Shown here piece after piece: positions 35,401-45,199 of a DNA stretch of 64,000 bases. The DNA lies in contig NZ_JAAFKD010000012.1 of the NCBI RefSeq assembly GCF_013299165.1, positions 1-64,000 on the forward strand, read 5' to 3'. A model generated the notes under the pieces. It did not search any database. It worked only from the letters and a program-made list of their open reading frames with translations, and was not told where the DNA came from. Every line of letters begins with the position of its first letter. Positions within the stretch are counted from its first letter, which is position 1. A program made the position numbers and the translations under genes. The stretch is from Microcoleus sp. bin38.metabat.b11b12b14.051. Its GTDB lineage: Bacteria > Cyanobacteriota > Cyanobacteriia > Cyanobacteriales > Microcoleaceae.

Positions 35401-35401
35401 C

Positions 35402-35568
35402 CGATTTTAGATTTTAGATTTTAGATTTTAGATTTTGCATAAATCTTTGATGCGAGCCGGTTAACCGCAGATTTCAGGCAGATAAACACAGATAAACGCA
35501 GATGCTTTTTAAGAACCCAGCATGAATTCAATCTTATCTATTTTATAATTGCAGCATATATTGGGAAT
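35402..35568. repeat. TTTTAGA heptamers and a CAGATAAACACAGATAAACG repeat
   Basis: 35402-35436 holds five TTTTAGA heptamers. 35477-35502 contains CAGATAAACACAGATAAACG, the inverse of the CTGCGTTTATCTG repeat at 13497 and 23167. Confidence 0.8.
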
Positions 35569-36459
35569 CTAAAGACGATAAGCTAAAGCAAAGCGATCGA
35601 TTCGGGCTAAATCCGAAAATATCTGAACTTCACCGTAACTCCCGTGACTTTGCAGCATATCAGCCACCACCTCAGCTTGTCCCGCCATCATCTCCACCAA
35701 CCAAACTCCCCCAGATTCTAAATAATCGGGAGCCGTTTCTACCAAATGCCGGATGCAATCTAAGCCGTCTAAACCGCCATCTAAGGCTAGGTGAGGTTCG
35801 TGCTTCAAAACTTCCGGTTGCAAGGTCAGCACCGTGCTGCTGGGAATGTAAGGCGGGTTAGACACCATCCCGCTCACTTTACCTTTGAGAAATCCTAGCG
35901 GTTCCCACCACAAACCTTGATAAAAATTAACTCGCGATGCCAAGCCCAAATTCTGGGCATTCAGTCGAGCCACTGCCAAAGCTTCCGAACTGCAATCAAC
36001 TGCATGAACCGTAGCATTTGTCAACTCTGAAGCCAAGCCGATCGCGATCGCCCCGCTACCCGTTCCCAAATCCACCCAATCCGATGTTGGATTAAATGAA
36101 GAGCTTTTAACAGCATCCACAGCCAAATCAATCAGCAATTCCGTTTCAGGACGAGGAATTAGCACCGCCGGCGTTACTTTCAGCGAAAAATCCCGCCAAT
36201 GTGCAACTCCCGTTAAATACTGCACGGGCACCCGTTCCTGCAACCGCTGCTGCCACAGTCGATCGACTTCTGATAAAGGCAACTTTAATTCAATTTTTGG
36301 CAAATCTTTAAACCACTCCAAGCGCAGAGCCAACTTATCCAAACCCGCCAGCTCTTGCAGCAGCCAGTCGAGTTCTGATAAAGGAATGTCGGAGGCGATC
36401 GCCTCTATCTTAGCTTGATTCACCCATTGCCAAAGCTCTAAACCCGAAACAAACATCAT
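35569..36459 (-). CDS. prmC: Peptide chain release factor N5-glutamine methyltransferase
   Basis: The protein has 296 aa. The N-terminal helical domain (1-85) recognises release factors. SAM motif I is DLGTGSGAIAIGLA (about 129-142), with the acidic DCSSEALAVARLNA and the catalytic NPPYIP (about 205-210), which contacts the Gln of the GGQ motif. It methylates RF1/RF2 and promotes efficient termination. It starts at ATG 36459, one codon before a second in-frame ATG. Confidence 0.95.
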   Translation of the reverse strand: MMFVSGLELWQWVNQAKIEAIASDIPLSELDWLLQELAGLDKLALRLEWFKDLPKIELKLPLSEVDRLWQQRLQERVPVQYLTGVAHWRDFSLKVTPAVLIPRPETELLIDLAVDAVKSSSFNPTSDWVDLGTGSGAIAIGLASELTNATVHAVDCSSEALAVARLNAQNLGLASRVNFYQGLWWEPLGFLKGKVSGMVSNPPYIPSSTVLTLQPEVLKHEPHLALDGGLDGLDCIRHLVETAPDYLESGGVWLVEMMAGQAEVVADMLQSHGSYGEVQIFSDLARIDRFALAYRL

Positions 36460-36946
36460 ACTTTTTGGTCATTAGTCATTGGTCATTAGTCATCTCGCCC
36501 GCTCGCGAAGTCGAAGGGTGGTCATTGGTCATTGGTCATTGGTCATTGGTCATTGGTCATTGGTCATCTCGCCCGCTCGCGAAGCCGAAGGGTGGTCATT
36601 GGTCATTGGTCAGTTGTCAGAAGTGCGAGCGCCCCCTCCGAACGTTATTAGTTATTGGTTATTAGTTATTGGTCAGTAGTCATTGGTAGGTTGAGTTGAG
36701 AACCCAGCCTACTAACTGTCAACTAAGTAGATGAGTGGGAAAACAAATAAGCCCTAGAGGTAAAGAGTGAAACGCAGTGAAACTAACTTCTGAGCGATCT
36801 CGCCATGAAAGAAATCGCTCTTGTTATGACAGGAATACACATTTTGTAACGAGTGGCAAAGTTTATTTGCACCTACCTACTTAATCACCAATGACTAATG
36901 ACAAATGACCAATGACAACTGACAACTGACTAATGACTAATGACCA
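36460..36946. repeat. GGTCATT heptamer arrays and repeat debris
   Basis: 36470-36690 contains runs of GGTCATT heptamers (longest 36520-36562), interrupted twice by CTCGCCCGCTCGCGAAG(T/C)CGAAGGG units, then ATTAGTTATTGGTT variants. 36890-36945 contains inverse units (CAATGAC, TAATGAC). The 36795-36823 hairpin GAGCGAT...ATCGCTC is seen. No gene is supported in the 487 bp; Tic22 ends inside its right edge. Confidence 0.85.
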
Positions 36947-37840
36947 TTAGCGAGCTGGTCGAGCTGGAGCTGGAGCTGGAGCCGATCGAGCTGGAGCCGC
37001 CGGAGTTCCTGGAGCCGATCGAGCTGGAGCCGCCGGAGTTCCTGGAGCCGATCGAGCTGGGGCCGCCTGTGGATTTTGGCCAGCACCGGCTGGTTGGAGC
37101 GATCGTACAAAATCCACCGACTCCCGCGACGGAACCAAAATCATTTGGCTCAAGGACGGGTCGTTCTCAGTGCGAAAAGCTTCCAAAATCCTTTCTAAGT
37201 TCACCACTTCAATTTTAATGGTGGAAGTCACGTTGGGCTGCTGCTGTTTAAAACGCTCCACCATTTCCTGCAAATCTTCCTTGTTAAAAAACAGGGGAAG
37301 CTCCTCTTGCTGGCCCCGCTGAATCGTCAAATAACCATTGTCTGCGCCACCTCTGGCCAAAAACAGAGGTACACCGTTTAACTCGGTAACTTGTTGTCCA
37401 GTCTGCTGAAGTAAAGTTTTAGCTGACTGCACCTGCTGCGGAGCCGGAATAAAAGCAAACAGCAGTTGATCCGGCTTGCCTTTATTTGCTTGAGCGATTT
37501 GATAAATTTCCTCCAGCGAAACCAGCATCACCCGCGCCGACGCCCCCAACTGAGGATTTTTGGTTTTCACCTGATCGAGAAAAGCTTGAGCATCTTTCTG
37601 GCTGATGAAAATTCTAGCGACAGAAGCATTGCCTGTTTGACCCTGACCAGGCTTGGGAACAGTATCGATCAGGAAGGCACCTTGAGCGTTTGTAATCGTA
37701 AATACCGGCACCGATCGCAATTTTTCCAAAACTTGCGGCTCGGGGAGTGCCAGTGCAGACATTTTGCCGATGGGAGAGGGGCCCAGCAGAGTGCACCCTA
37801 CAATTCCTAATATTGCGCCGAGACGAACTAATGATTTCAT
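36947..37840 (-). CDS. Tic22-like family protein
   Basis: The protein has 297 aa from the ATG at 37840 (MKSLVRLGAILGIVGC). The signal sequence is LVRLGAILGIVGCTLLGPS, then a Tic22 domain (about 30-255) with VPVFTITNAQGAFLIDT and ARIFISQKDAQAFLDQV. Cyanobacterial Tic22 is periplasmic and helps outer-membrane protein biogenesis; plastid Tic22 acts in import. The last 40 aa are a Pro/Ala repeat (APARSAPGTPA units, 33-bp DNA repeat) unlike the family core, probably from slippage. It is monocistronic. Confidence 0.9.
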   Translation of the reverse strand: MKSLVRLGAILGIVGCTLLGPSPIGKMSALALPEPQVLEKLRSVPVFTITNAQGAFLIDTVPKPGQGQTGNASVARIFISQKDAQAFLDQVKTKNPQLGASARVMLVSLEEIYQIAQANKGKPDQLLFAFIPAPQQVQSAKTLLQQTGQQVTELNGVPLFLARGGADNGYLTIQRGQQEELPLFFNKEDLQEMVERFKQQQPNVTSTIKIEVVNLERILEAFRTENDPSLSQMILVPSRESVDFVRSLQPAGAGQNPQAAPARSAPGTPAAPARSAPGTPAAPARSAPAPAPARPAR

Positions 37841-37994
37841 GTTTTTTCCACCAGGAGCGATCCTGAAACACATTAACGCAAAGATTGCCCCATTGACACG
37901 ATCGACAAAAACTGCCTCAATCAATTTTCATTTTCAACAAATGCAAACAGATTGAGACAGTTTCTGCTGGAATCTATGATTTAACGTTGTGCGA

Positions 37995-38068
37995 TCGGGA
38001 TGACAGGATTTGAACCTGCGACATCCTGCTCCCAAAGCAGGCGCGCTACCAAGCTGCGCTACATCCCG
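37995..38068 (-). tRNA. tRNA-Pro (anticodon TGG)
   Basis: The minus-strand cloverleaf has acceptor stem CGGGATG/CATCCCG and discriminator A. The D-arm is GCGCAGCTTGGTAGCGC, the anticodon stem CCTGC/GCAGG has loop TTTGGGA (TGG at 34-36), and the T-arm has GGTTCAAATCC. It reads CCN proline codons. No CCA is encoded. Confidence 0.95.
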
Positions 38069-38554
38069 GTGTGATTTTTAGCTTTCCTTCGTCTATTAAC
38101 ACACAAAACCCCCGGCTTGTCAAGCTTTTTTTTATTTGAGTTTTCCTTGGTTTGTCGCACCTGCTTTGAGCTTGTGAAGTTTGACAATAGCTCCAGCTCG
38201 ATCGCCGCCAAAGCTGCCGGGATACATCCGGGCGTAATTAACCGCAGCGCAGAGGCTTCTGAGGTATTGGTCGCGTCAACATTGCATTTTTGGCGGTATA
38301 AAAAGACGCCCACTTAACTTTAGTTGCTTAAAGCCTGTTGAAGTTGATCAACTACGCTATTGAGGAGTATTCGGCTATCTCAAAATAAGTAAGCACGATC
38401 TGAAACTCAAGGTTGTGTAGTTAAATTTGGCACCTAAACTTCAATCAGTATATCTAGAAGAACCGATCTTTCTCGATCAAATTTAAGTAGGTTTCTCAAC
38501 TATTTGCCCCTTTAGTTACGCTCAACAAATCAACGCTGACGGACACCTCGCTGG
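38069..38554. other. Gene-free stretch
   Basis: GGCTTGTCAAGC followed by eight Ts (38113-38132) is a weak terminator-like hairpin. No gene is supported in the remaining 486 bp between the tRNA and the GNAT gene. Confidence 0.4.
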
Positions 38555-39109
38555 CTAATCTGGATACCAGAACATACCTTTAATCCCTTCAGGATCGGAC
38601 ATAAAGCCCAAATTTCGGTAAAAATCCACAACCTGAGGGTCAGCAAATAAGGTAATGTTGCTGATGTCTTCACTGCGGAGTTTTTTAATGATGTATTTCA
38701 TCAGCGCCTTGCCCATGCCCTTACCCTGGTAGTCAGGATGAACTACCACATCCCAAAGCGTGGCATTAAAAGCATGGTCTGAAGTCGCTCTGGCGAAACC
38801 GACCAGCCGTCGCTGGTTGCCCCGCATCTCCCACATAGAGACGACTAGGAAGCTGTGCTCAATAGCTTTTTTGACTTTACGCAGGGGACGGCGGGACCAA
38901 CCCACTGCATTACAGAGTTCTTCGAGTTCGTAGAGGTCAATGTCCCGATCGCAACTGAAAAAGATGCGAGCGTTGCTGGCTCCGGCGGGTTTGCGAAACG
39001 TTGGGGAAAGCGGATCGCCTGACCCTAGAGCAACATCTTCCTCAAATTGAGCTGTTTGGGGTACAGAGGCAGACTCAGAACTACTAAATAAGTTTTTCCA
39101 AAAACCCAT
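38555..39109 (-). CDS. GNAT N-acetyltransferase, Ycf52-like
   Basis: The protein has 184 aa from the ATG at 39109 ([12 protein letters not shown]); a longer upstream frame has no support. Motif [21 protein letters not shown] (about 128-147), is the acetyl-CoA site with [23 protein letters not shown] and [20 protein letters not shown] complete the GNAT fold. The sequence matches the plastid/cyanobacterial Ycf52/NSI group of acetyltransferases. A hydrophilic N-terminus of about 60 aa precedes the fold. The substrate is likely a protein or arylalkylamine (inference from the family). Confidence 0.92.
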   Translation of the reverse strand: MGFWKNLFSSSESASVPQTAQFEEDVALGSGDPLSPTFRKPAGASNARIFFSCDRDIDLYELEELCNAVGWSRRPLRKVKKAIEHSFLVVSMWEMRGNQRRLVGFARATSDHAFNATLWDVVVHPDYQGKGMGKALMKYIIKKLRSEDISNITLFADPQVVDFYRNLGFMSDPEGIKGMFWYPD

Positions 39110-39618
39110 GCAGGCGCGGTTAAGGTAGTAAAAGTTGGACGGAGTAAAAGAGAACCCGATCGATAAACCCACTCCGAGTGGGGTGGGATGAATTGCGGGT
39201 AGCCTCTTGAGGAACAGTTTACGGTACACTCATCTTACGCCGAAAACAGGTATTTGTCGTCCTACATTGAGCGTTCGCTTTTTTGATTGTCGTCAATTTT
39301 GGTACAAATGTTGTGCTAGCCTGTGTCCGGACAACCCGCTGTTAAGGTAAAATTTGTTCCCTGGTCAGGACAGAGGCATTTTTTAAATTGCTTCTTTTGA
39401 GTCGGGCCGATCGCGCCGGAACTTATACTCTTGGTGGGAAGTACAGATAGAATGGCGCAACCGTGACATTCTAGTCCTACGTTCCCAGACAGATTTGACT
39501 TCTGCTTTTAGCGAGGAGACGGGCACAATTCGAGTCTAATCGTCAAATCTAAAATCCCATTGCCATAAGGCATGGGAGAGTAAATACCTAGTATGTCTCC
39601 CGCACCTTCCCCTCAATT
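39110..39618. other. Gene-free stretch with one hairpin
   Basis: CCCATTGCC/GGCATGGG (39557-39577) forms a hairpin 42 bp upstream of the ACT-like gene and could be part of its leader. No gene is supported in the 509 bp, which hold two divergent promoters. Confidence 0.4.
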
Positions 39619-40344
39619 ATGGCTTCGGGTTTAAAACCATCTACGCTAGAACTTCTCAAACGCTTTAACCGAGCGTTTCCCCAGTTTTACGAGCAATTTG
39701 TCAGCAGCGAAATCCAACTGCAAAACCTCAAATTAGCTTATCAGCTTTACAAAACTCGACAAGCAGTCATCGAAATCAGAGCCGAAGGTAACAAAAGTGC
39801 CCTGCATTTTGCTTACCGGAACCAGTCTTTTCTACTGAGCGATATTTTTGGTGTCCTCGCTGCTTACGGACTGACGATTCACAGTCTCAGTCTCTACGGT
39901 CAAATTTACCCACCGATGCTGGTATTTATCAAATTAGTAGTATCTCGCGGCGGCAAGGTACTGGCAGATAAAACAGCAGAAAACGTCTGTAGGGCGGTTC
40001 GAGAAGCCTTGGCGGGGCATTTTGAGGTTGAAGAGATGTTGGCCGTGGAATTTAATCTAGACGCGGGTTTGGAGGATGTGGCTACTGAATTCTACGTCGA
40101 TCCGGTTTTCCACTTGCCGGCTCTGCTGATCGAAGCAGATAACCAGCCTGGACTTTTTTACAAAGTTATGTATGCCATCTGGCAAGAGGATTTGTTGGTG
40201 GTAAATGCTAATTTGCTGGTTTGGCGGGGGCGAACTCGCCTGATTCTCTACTTGTTGGGGCCTAATGAAAGTTTAATTCCTGAGTATCTGGGGCAGAAAA
40301 TTGCTGAGGGGGTACGACAAAGATTGCTGGGCGAGCGGTTTTAG
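39619..40344 (+). CDS. Conserved cyanobacterial protein with tandem ACT-like domains
   Basis: The protein has 241 aa. The N-terminal helix region (1-55) is followed by two ACT-like halves. The first, FLLSDIFGVLAAYGLTIHSLS, is about 74-95; the second, IEADNQPGLFYKVMYAIWQED, is about 174-195. Both have the small-molecule-binding Gly between strand and helix, as in the GlnD C-terminus. It could sense amino acids, but the ligand is unknown. ATG at 39619; monocistronic. Confidence 0.8.
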   Translation: MASGLKPSTLELLKRFNRAFPQFYEQFVSSEIQLQNLKLAYQLYKTRQAVIEIRAEGNKSALHFAYRNQSFLLSDIFGVLAAYGLTIHSLSLYGQIYPPMLVFIKLVVSRGGKVLADKTAENVCRAVREALAGHFEVEEMLAVEFNLDAGLEDVATEFYVDPVFHLPALLIEADNQPGLFYKVMYAIWQEDLLVVNANLLVWRGRTRLILYLLGPNESLIPEYLGQKIAEGVRQRLLGERF

Positions 40345-40593
40345 GGATAGCACTGATGCTGGTGAAACTCGGTTTTTGCTGGATGTTTGGACTCAATCCT
40401 GACAGAACTTAGGCAGATTTACCAAAAAAATCGCGTTTTTTAGTACATCTGCTGGTGGTAACGGGTCTTTTCCTAAAACAACCCGTTTGCTGAGTGCCCT
40501 TGCGTCTGGCACTCCCTCAGAAAGTTAAATCGAGTCGATCGCCCGACTGGAACTGGCGATCCCTGTGTGTTGATTTCAAGATAGGATAAAATT

Positions 40594-41463
40594 ATGGCAA
40601 CCATAGACATCCTAGGGGTTCGGCACGCTTGCGATTTGACGGCTCCCACTGCAACTTCCCCGGTTCTGGTATTTGTCCACGGCTGGCTGTTAAGCCGTCG
40701 CTACTGGCAACCTGTGACCGATCGCTTGGCACCTAACTATCAGTGCCTCACCTACGATTTGCGCGGGTTTGGCGATTCTCAATCCGACGGCGGCGAGAGT
40801 CGCGAGCCACCAGAATCGCTAAATTCCTACTACACTCCGGCAGCTTACGCTCGCGATTTGGCAATTTTACTCGAAAAACTCGATATTTCTAATGCTTGGC
40901 TAGTGGGACACTCTCTCGGCGGTACGATCGCTCTGTGGGCAGCCAGCCAATTGTCCGATCGTATTCAAGGTGTCGTGTGCATCAATGCAGGCGGCGGCAT
41001 CTATCTAAAGGAAGAATTCGAGCGGTTTCGAGCGGTGGGTACGCAGCTAGTAAAAATGCGTCCCCGCTGGCTGCCTCACTTGCCGTTAGCAGATTACGTG
41101 TTTGCCCGCGATTCTGTGGCAAGATCGATCGGGCGATCGTGGGGACGGCAGCGCTTAAAAGACTTCGTGGCGGCTAATCCAGAGGCAGCTTTGGGGGCTT
41201 TGTTGGACTCCACCACAGAAGCCGAGATTCACCTGTTGCCACAAATAGTATCCCAACTCAAGCAGCCTGTTTATTTTATTGCCGGCACTAAAGACAAAAT
41301 TATGGAACCAAAATACGTGCTGCATTTGGCTAGTTTTCACTGGATGTTCCAAGGTTGTGGCGAAAATGTCCTTCAGCTTCCCAATTGCGGTCATTTGGCA
41401 ATGGTGGAACAGCCGGATGCAGTAGCTAGTTACCTGCAAAATATTTTGAAAGAACATAATTAG
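40594..41463 (+). CDS. Alpha/beta hydrolase fold protein
   Basis: The protein has 289 aa. The oxyanion motif is VFVHGWLLSRRYWQ (about 26-39), the nucleophile elbow LVGHSLGGTIA (about 107-117, Ser), the acid in FIAGTKDKIM and the His in LPNCGHLAMVEQPD. It resembles cyanobacterial hydrolases that act on esters or acyl compounds; no specific substrate is seen. It is 249 bp downstream of the ACT-like gene on the same strand. Confidence 0.88.
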   Translation: MATIDILGVRHACDLTAPTATSPVLVFVHGWLLSRRYWQPVTDRLAPNYQCLTYDLRGFGDSQSDGGESREPPESLNSYYTPAAYARDLAILLEKLDISNAWLVGHSLGGTIALWAASQLSDRIQGVVCINAGGGIYLKEEFERFRAVGTQLVKMRPRWLPHLPLADYVFARDSVARSIGRSWGRQRLKDFVAANPEAALGALLDSTTEAEIHLLPQIVSQLKQPVYFIAGTKDKIMEPKYVLHLASFHWMFQGCGENVLQLPNCGHLAMVEQPDAVASYLQNILKEHN

Positions 41464-41476
41464 AGGGAATTGGGAA

Positions 41477-41635
41477 TGGGGCATGGGGCATGGGGCATGG
41501 GGCATGGGGCATGGGGCATGGGGCATGGGGCATTAGAACTTGCAAATAACCAATCACCAATAACAAATAACTAATAACCAATGACCAATCACCAATAACC
41601 AATCACCGATAATCAATAACCAGTAACAACTGACT
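41477..41635. repeat. GGGGCAT and ACCAAT(A/C) heptamer-type arrays
   Basis: 41477-41533 carries about eight GGGGCAT heptamers in perfect tandem. 41540-41635 carries degenerate AACCAAT(C/A) units. The array lies between the hydrolase and hrcA. Confidence 0.9.
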
Positions 41636-41755
41636 TCTTCCTTAACCTAAAATCTGTTATGTTAAATAAAGAACTCTGCCCGATCGCCCTTTTGGGACAG
41701 AGGTTTCATCAAATAGCGGCTTTCAATTCTCAATCATAATTCTGCTTAAATATCT

Positions 41756-42853
41756 GTGCGCGTTAACCTCACCGATCGGCAACAACACATCCTTTGGGCA
41801 ACGGTTCGCCACTACATAGCAACAGCGGAACCCGTTGGCTCAAAAGCTTTGGTTGACGAATACAACCTCAGCGTCAGCCCAGCTACGATTCGCAATGCGA
41901 TGGGGACTCTTGAAAAAGCTGGACTGCTCTATCAGCCTCATACTTCTGCCGGACGAGTCCCCTCTGACTCCGGCTACAGAATTTACGTAGACCAGTTGAT
42001 TCAGCCATCTGATACCCTCGCCCGCAAAGTGGAACAGGTACTAGATCAGCTCAACTGGTCGGACGGTCGCATGGATGCGGCACTTCGTGGCGCTGCTCAA
42101 ATCCTGGCAACAATCAGCGGTTACATTGCCATGATCACCATACCGCAAACCAATATGGCTTGCCTGCGCCACTTACAACTGGTGCAGCTAGAGGCGGGAA
42201 AGGTGATGCTGATCGTGGTGACGGATGCCTACGAAACTCATTCGGTTTTAGTACAGTTGCCCAAAGGCGCAGAAGGTAATTTGCCTGATGTCGAAATTGT
42301 CGATCGCGAATTGCAGATTTTGTCCAATTTTTTGAACAGCAAGTTACGCGGGCGATCGCTCTCGGAACTCTCGACTGTAGACTGGAGCGAGTTAGACCGG
42401 GACTTTGAACTGTACGCTGAGTGGATGGAAACCATGCTGGCTGCCTTGAGCAGCCGCCAAAGCAATCCCACCTACACCCGGATTCTGATCGGCGGTTTGG
42501 CAGAAGCCCTGCGCTTACCTGAGTTTTCGCAGTTGCAGCAAGTTCAAACTCTGGTGCAATTGCTCGAACAAGAGCAGGAACTACTTTGGCCTTTGATTTT
42601 TAAATCCCCTGATTTGGACTCGCCCGGGAAACGGGTAACGGTGCGTATTGGCTCGGAAAATTCGTTAGAACCAATTCGGGGCTGTACTCTGATTTCTTCG
42701 ACTTACCGCCGGGGATCAGTGCCGGTGGGTAGCGTTGGGGTTTTGGGGCCGACGCGGATGGTTTACGAAAATGCGATCGCGGTGGTGGAAGCTGCGGCGG
42801 ATTATTTGTCCGAAGCTATTGGCGGAAATCGAGTTAATTTTCCCGAAGGATAA
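41756..42853 (+). CDS. hrcA: Heat-inducible transcription repressor HrcA
   Basis: The protein has 365 aa with a GTG start at 41756 ([13 protein letters not shown] is the family N-terminus). The winged HTH is at about 1-75 ([34 protein letters not shown]), followed by the GAF-like and C-terminal dimerisation regions ([29 protein letters not shown]). HrcA represses groESL-type operons by binding the CIRCE inverted repeat. No CIRCE copy (TTAGCACTC-N9-GAGTGCTAA) is visible upstream, so autorepression through CIRCE is not supported here. A terminator follows. Confidence 0.95.
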   Translation: MRVNLTDRQQHILWATVRHYIATAEPVGSKALVDEYNLSVSPATIRNAMGTLEKAGLLYQPHTSAGRVPSDSGYRIYVDQLIQPSDTLARKVEQVLDQLNWSDGRMDAALRGAAQILATISGYIAMITIPQTNMACLRHLQLVQLEAGKVMLIVVTDAYETHSVLVQLPKGAEGNLPDVEIVDRELQILSNFLNSKLRGRSLSELSTVDWSELDRDFELYAEWMETMLAALSSRQSNPTYTRILIGGLAEALRLPEFSQLQQVQTLVQLLEQEQELLWPLIFKSPDLDSPGKRVTVRIGSENSLEPIRGCTLISSTYRRGSVPVGSVGVLGPTRMVYENAIAVVEAAADYLSEAIGGNRVNFPEG

Positions 42854-42884
42854 TATATTGTTGTACTTACCACAATTTAGATCG

Positions 42885-42913
42885 CCCTAAGCTTAACAGG
42901 CTTGGGGTTTTAT
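42885..42913 (+). terminator. Rho-independent terminator after hrcA
   Basis: CCCTAAGC and GCTTGGGG arms (7 of 8 pairs) are followed by TTTTATTG, 32 bp downstream of the hrcA stop. Confidence 0.65.
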
Positions 42914-43501
42914 TGTTTTTGCCGGACGGACTGCCAACATCAAGAAACCGGCCTTGGTTGACAACAAAAGTCTGCTTTCACGCTCTTGTTGGGGCAAGAA
43001 TCTAAAGCATCGTGCTGCGCGGGATTTTTGTCAAAAACCAGGTGGCAGCAGGAAGGAGCGGAGCGGACACTGGCAGGAGTTGCGGGCGATCGGGGTTTTT
43101 GATGACAAGTGGGGCGATCGGGCATTAACAAAAAGTTGTCGCCAACTCCCTGTTAATCTAAGAGTTTATCTGCCGAACCGAGCATTTTTGGTGCATACCG
43201 GGTGGGCGAGCCCCGATTTTTGGGCGCGGCTGCAAGCAATGAATTGAAGACCCGGGATCGATGCTCCTAGGGGGGCGCGAAGGCAGCAAAATGTCAAATT
43301 ATTAAGACATTTTAGAGAGATCGTCAAAAAAATCTAAAAAAGATTAGTGTTGATCTGAAAGCTATATTTCTTTTGGAATAGCTCGGGTTAGACAATAGCC
43401 CAGAACTTGTAGCAATTTGGGCTTGATTGCCCGCTCCAGAAAAGATTTAAGCGCTGAGTTAAGATCGAAACTAAATTTAGGGAATTTTCTTTTACCATTC
43501 A
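42914..43501. other. Gene-free stretch before metG
   Basis: No recognisable gene is found. A 97-codon frame at 42954-43247 has no familiar motif, looks compositionally random and is probably not coding. The metG promoter must lie near the right edge. Confidence 0.45.
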
Positions 43502-45109
43502 ATGAAATCGACCGATAAAACAAAGAATACCTTTGCAGTAACAACGCCTCTGTATTATGTCAATGATTTACCTCACGTTGGCAGCGCTTACACAACTATG
43601 GCTGCCGATGCCCTAGCCCGATTTGAGGGGCTGCGGGGTAAATCAGTGTTGCTGGTTACGGGGACGGACGAACACGGGCAGAAAATTCAGCGCACGGCCG
43701 AGAGTTTGGGACGATCGCCCCAAGCTCACTGCGATTTAGTGGTTCCGGCCTTTGAGGCGCTGTGGGAGCTACTAGATATCCAGTACGATCGATTTATCCG
43801 CACAACTTCGCGGCGCCACGAGTACATTGTCAAAGAATTTTTCCAGCGCGTCTGGAACTCTGGCGACATCTACTTGAACCAGCAACAAGGTTGGTACTGC
43901 GTCTCCTGCGAAGAATTCAAAGACGAACGCGATTTATTGCCCGGAAATCGGTGCTCTGTCCACACCAGCAAGGAAGTGGAGTGGCGCGACGAAGAAAATT
44001 ACTTTTTCCGCCTGTCGCGCTATCAAGACCAACTGCTGGCATTGTACGCAGAACGTCCCGACTTCATCGCGCCGGAAAGTCGGCGCAACGAAGTGCTGAG
44101 CTTCGTCAACTCGGGACTGCAAGACTTTTCGATTTCTCGGGTGAATCTGGCATGGGGCCTGCCAATACCAGTTGACTCCAGTCACACCATTTACGTCTGG
44201 TTTGACGCTTTGCTCGGATATGTCACAGCCTTGTTAGATCCGGACAGCGACCCGCTGTTAGAGAATGCTTTATGTAAATGGTGGCCGATTGACCTGCACT
44301 TGATCGGCAAAGATATTCTCCGCTTCCACGCAGTTTACTGGCCGGCAATGCTGATGTCAGCCGATATGTCGGTGCCGGGCCGCGTCTTCGCTCACGGTTT
44401 TTTGACCAAAGACGGCAAGAAAATGGGCAAAACGGAGGGTAATACTTTAAACCCAGTCGAATTGGTGAATAAATACGGCGCTGATGCAGTTCGTTACTAT
44501 TTCCTCAAAGAAATTGAGTTCGGAGAGGATGGCGATTTTAACGAAACTCGGTTTATCAATATATTGAATGCTGAGCTAGCAAATGATTTGGGAAACTTGC
44601 TTAATCGCACGTTAAACATGGCTCGCAAATATTGCGGTGGCTGCGTGCCAAATGTGTCAGGGGAAAACATTTCTGGCGACAACCTTCTCAAGGGTATGAG
44701 CCTGGATTTGGGCGATCGAGTAGCGGGTTTTTATGAAGAGTTGGCTTTTAGCAAGGCTTGCGAAGCTGTGCTGGCATTAGTTAGAGCAGGTAACAAGTTT
44801 ATTGACGTACAAGCACCTTGGACTTTGTACAAGCAAGGACAACTAGAAAGTGTCCAACAAGTGCTATATTCTGTTCTGGAATCTGTTAGACTAGCATCTT
44901 ACCTTTTATCGCCGATTATCCCGAGTATCAGCAACGCTATCTATCAGCAGCTAGGTTTTTCAATAGACTTTAACGATCGGGTTGCAGTTAAGAGTTTAGC
45001 GACTTTTGCAGATCATGCTGTCTGGGGCGCTTTGCCTGCGAACCAAACTCTGGGGGAACCCCAACCAGTGTTTAAGCGGCTGGAACTACTGGAAACAGTA
45101 ACGTCATAG
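43502..45109 (+). CDS. metG: Methionyl-tRNA synthetase
   Basis: The protein has 535 aa. The class I signature HIGH is replaced by HVGS in YVNDLPHVGSAYTT (about 19-32). The KMSKS loop appears as KKMGKTEGN, a common MetRS variant. A connective peptide with CVSCEEF and an anticodon-binding helical domain follow (LLNRTLNMARKYCGGCVPN). There is no C-terminal tRNA-binding appendix. It charges tRNA-Met and initiator tRNA. The NYN gene follows 90 bp downstream and may be co-transcribed. Confidence 0.97.
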   Translation: MKSTDKTKNTFAVTTPLYYVNDLPHVGSAYTTMAADALARFEGLRGKSVLLVTGTDEHGQKIQRTAESLGRSPQAHCDLVVPAFEALWELLDIQYDRFIRTTSRRHEYIVKEFFQRVWNSGDIYLNQQQGWYCVSCEEFKDERDLLPGNRCSVHTSKEVEWRDEENYFFRLSRYQDQLLALYAERPDFIAPESRRNEVLSFVNSGLQDFSISRVNLAWGLPIPVDSSHTIYVWFDALLGYVTALLDPDSDPLLENALCKWWPIDLHLIGKDILRFHAVYWPAMLMSADMSVPGRVFAHGFLTKDGKKMGKTEGNTLNPVELVNKYGADAVRYYFLKEIEFGEDGDFNETRFINILNAELANDLGNLLNRTLNMARKYCGGCVPNVSGENISGDNLLKGMSLDLGDRVAGFYEELAFSKACEAVLALVRAGNKFIDVQAPWTLYKQGQLESVQQVLYSVLESVRLASYLLSPIIPSISNAIYQQLGFSIDFNDRVAVKSLATFADHAVWGALPANQTLGEPQPVFKRLELLETVTS

Positions 45110-45199
45110 TCAGCAGCTCGCGATCGGGGTGCTATGACAGATTATGAATTAGCACTTATTTCCTTACCAATCTTTCATAAAAATTGAGGCATAACAATC

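Noticed and set aside
41636-41755. CIRCE element upstream of hrcA
   Set aside because: I searched for TTAGCACTC-N9-GAGTGCTAA and found no match in the upstream region.
42954-43247. 97-codon frame before metG
   Set aside because: No motif, no ribosome site and a random-looking composition; treated as non-coding.
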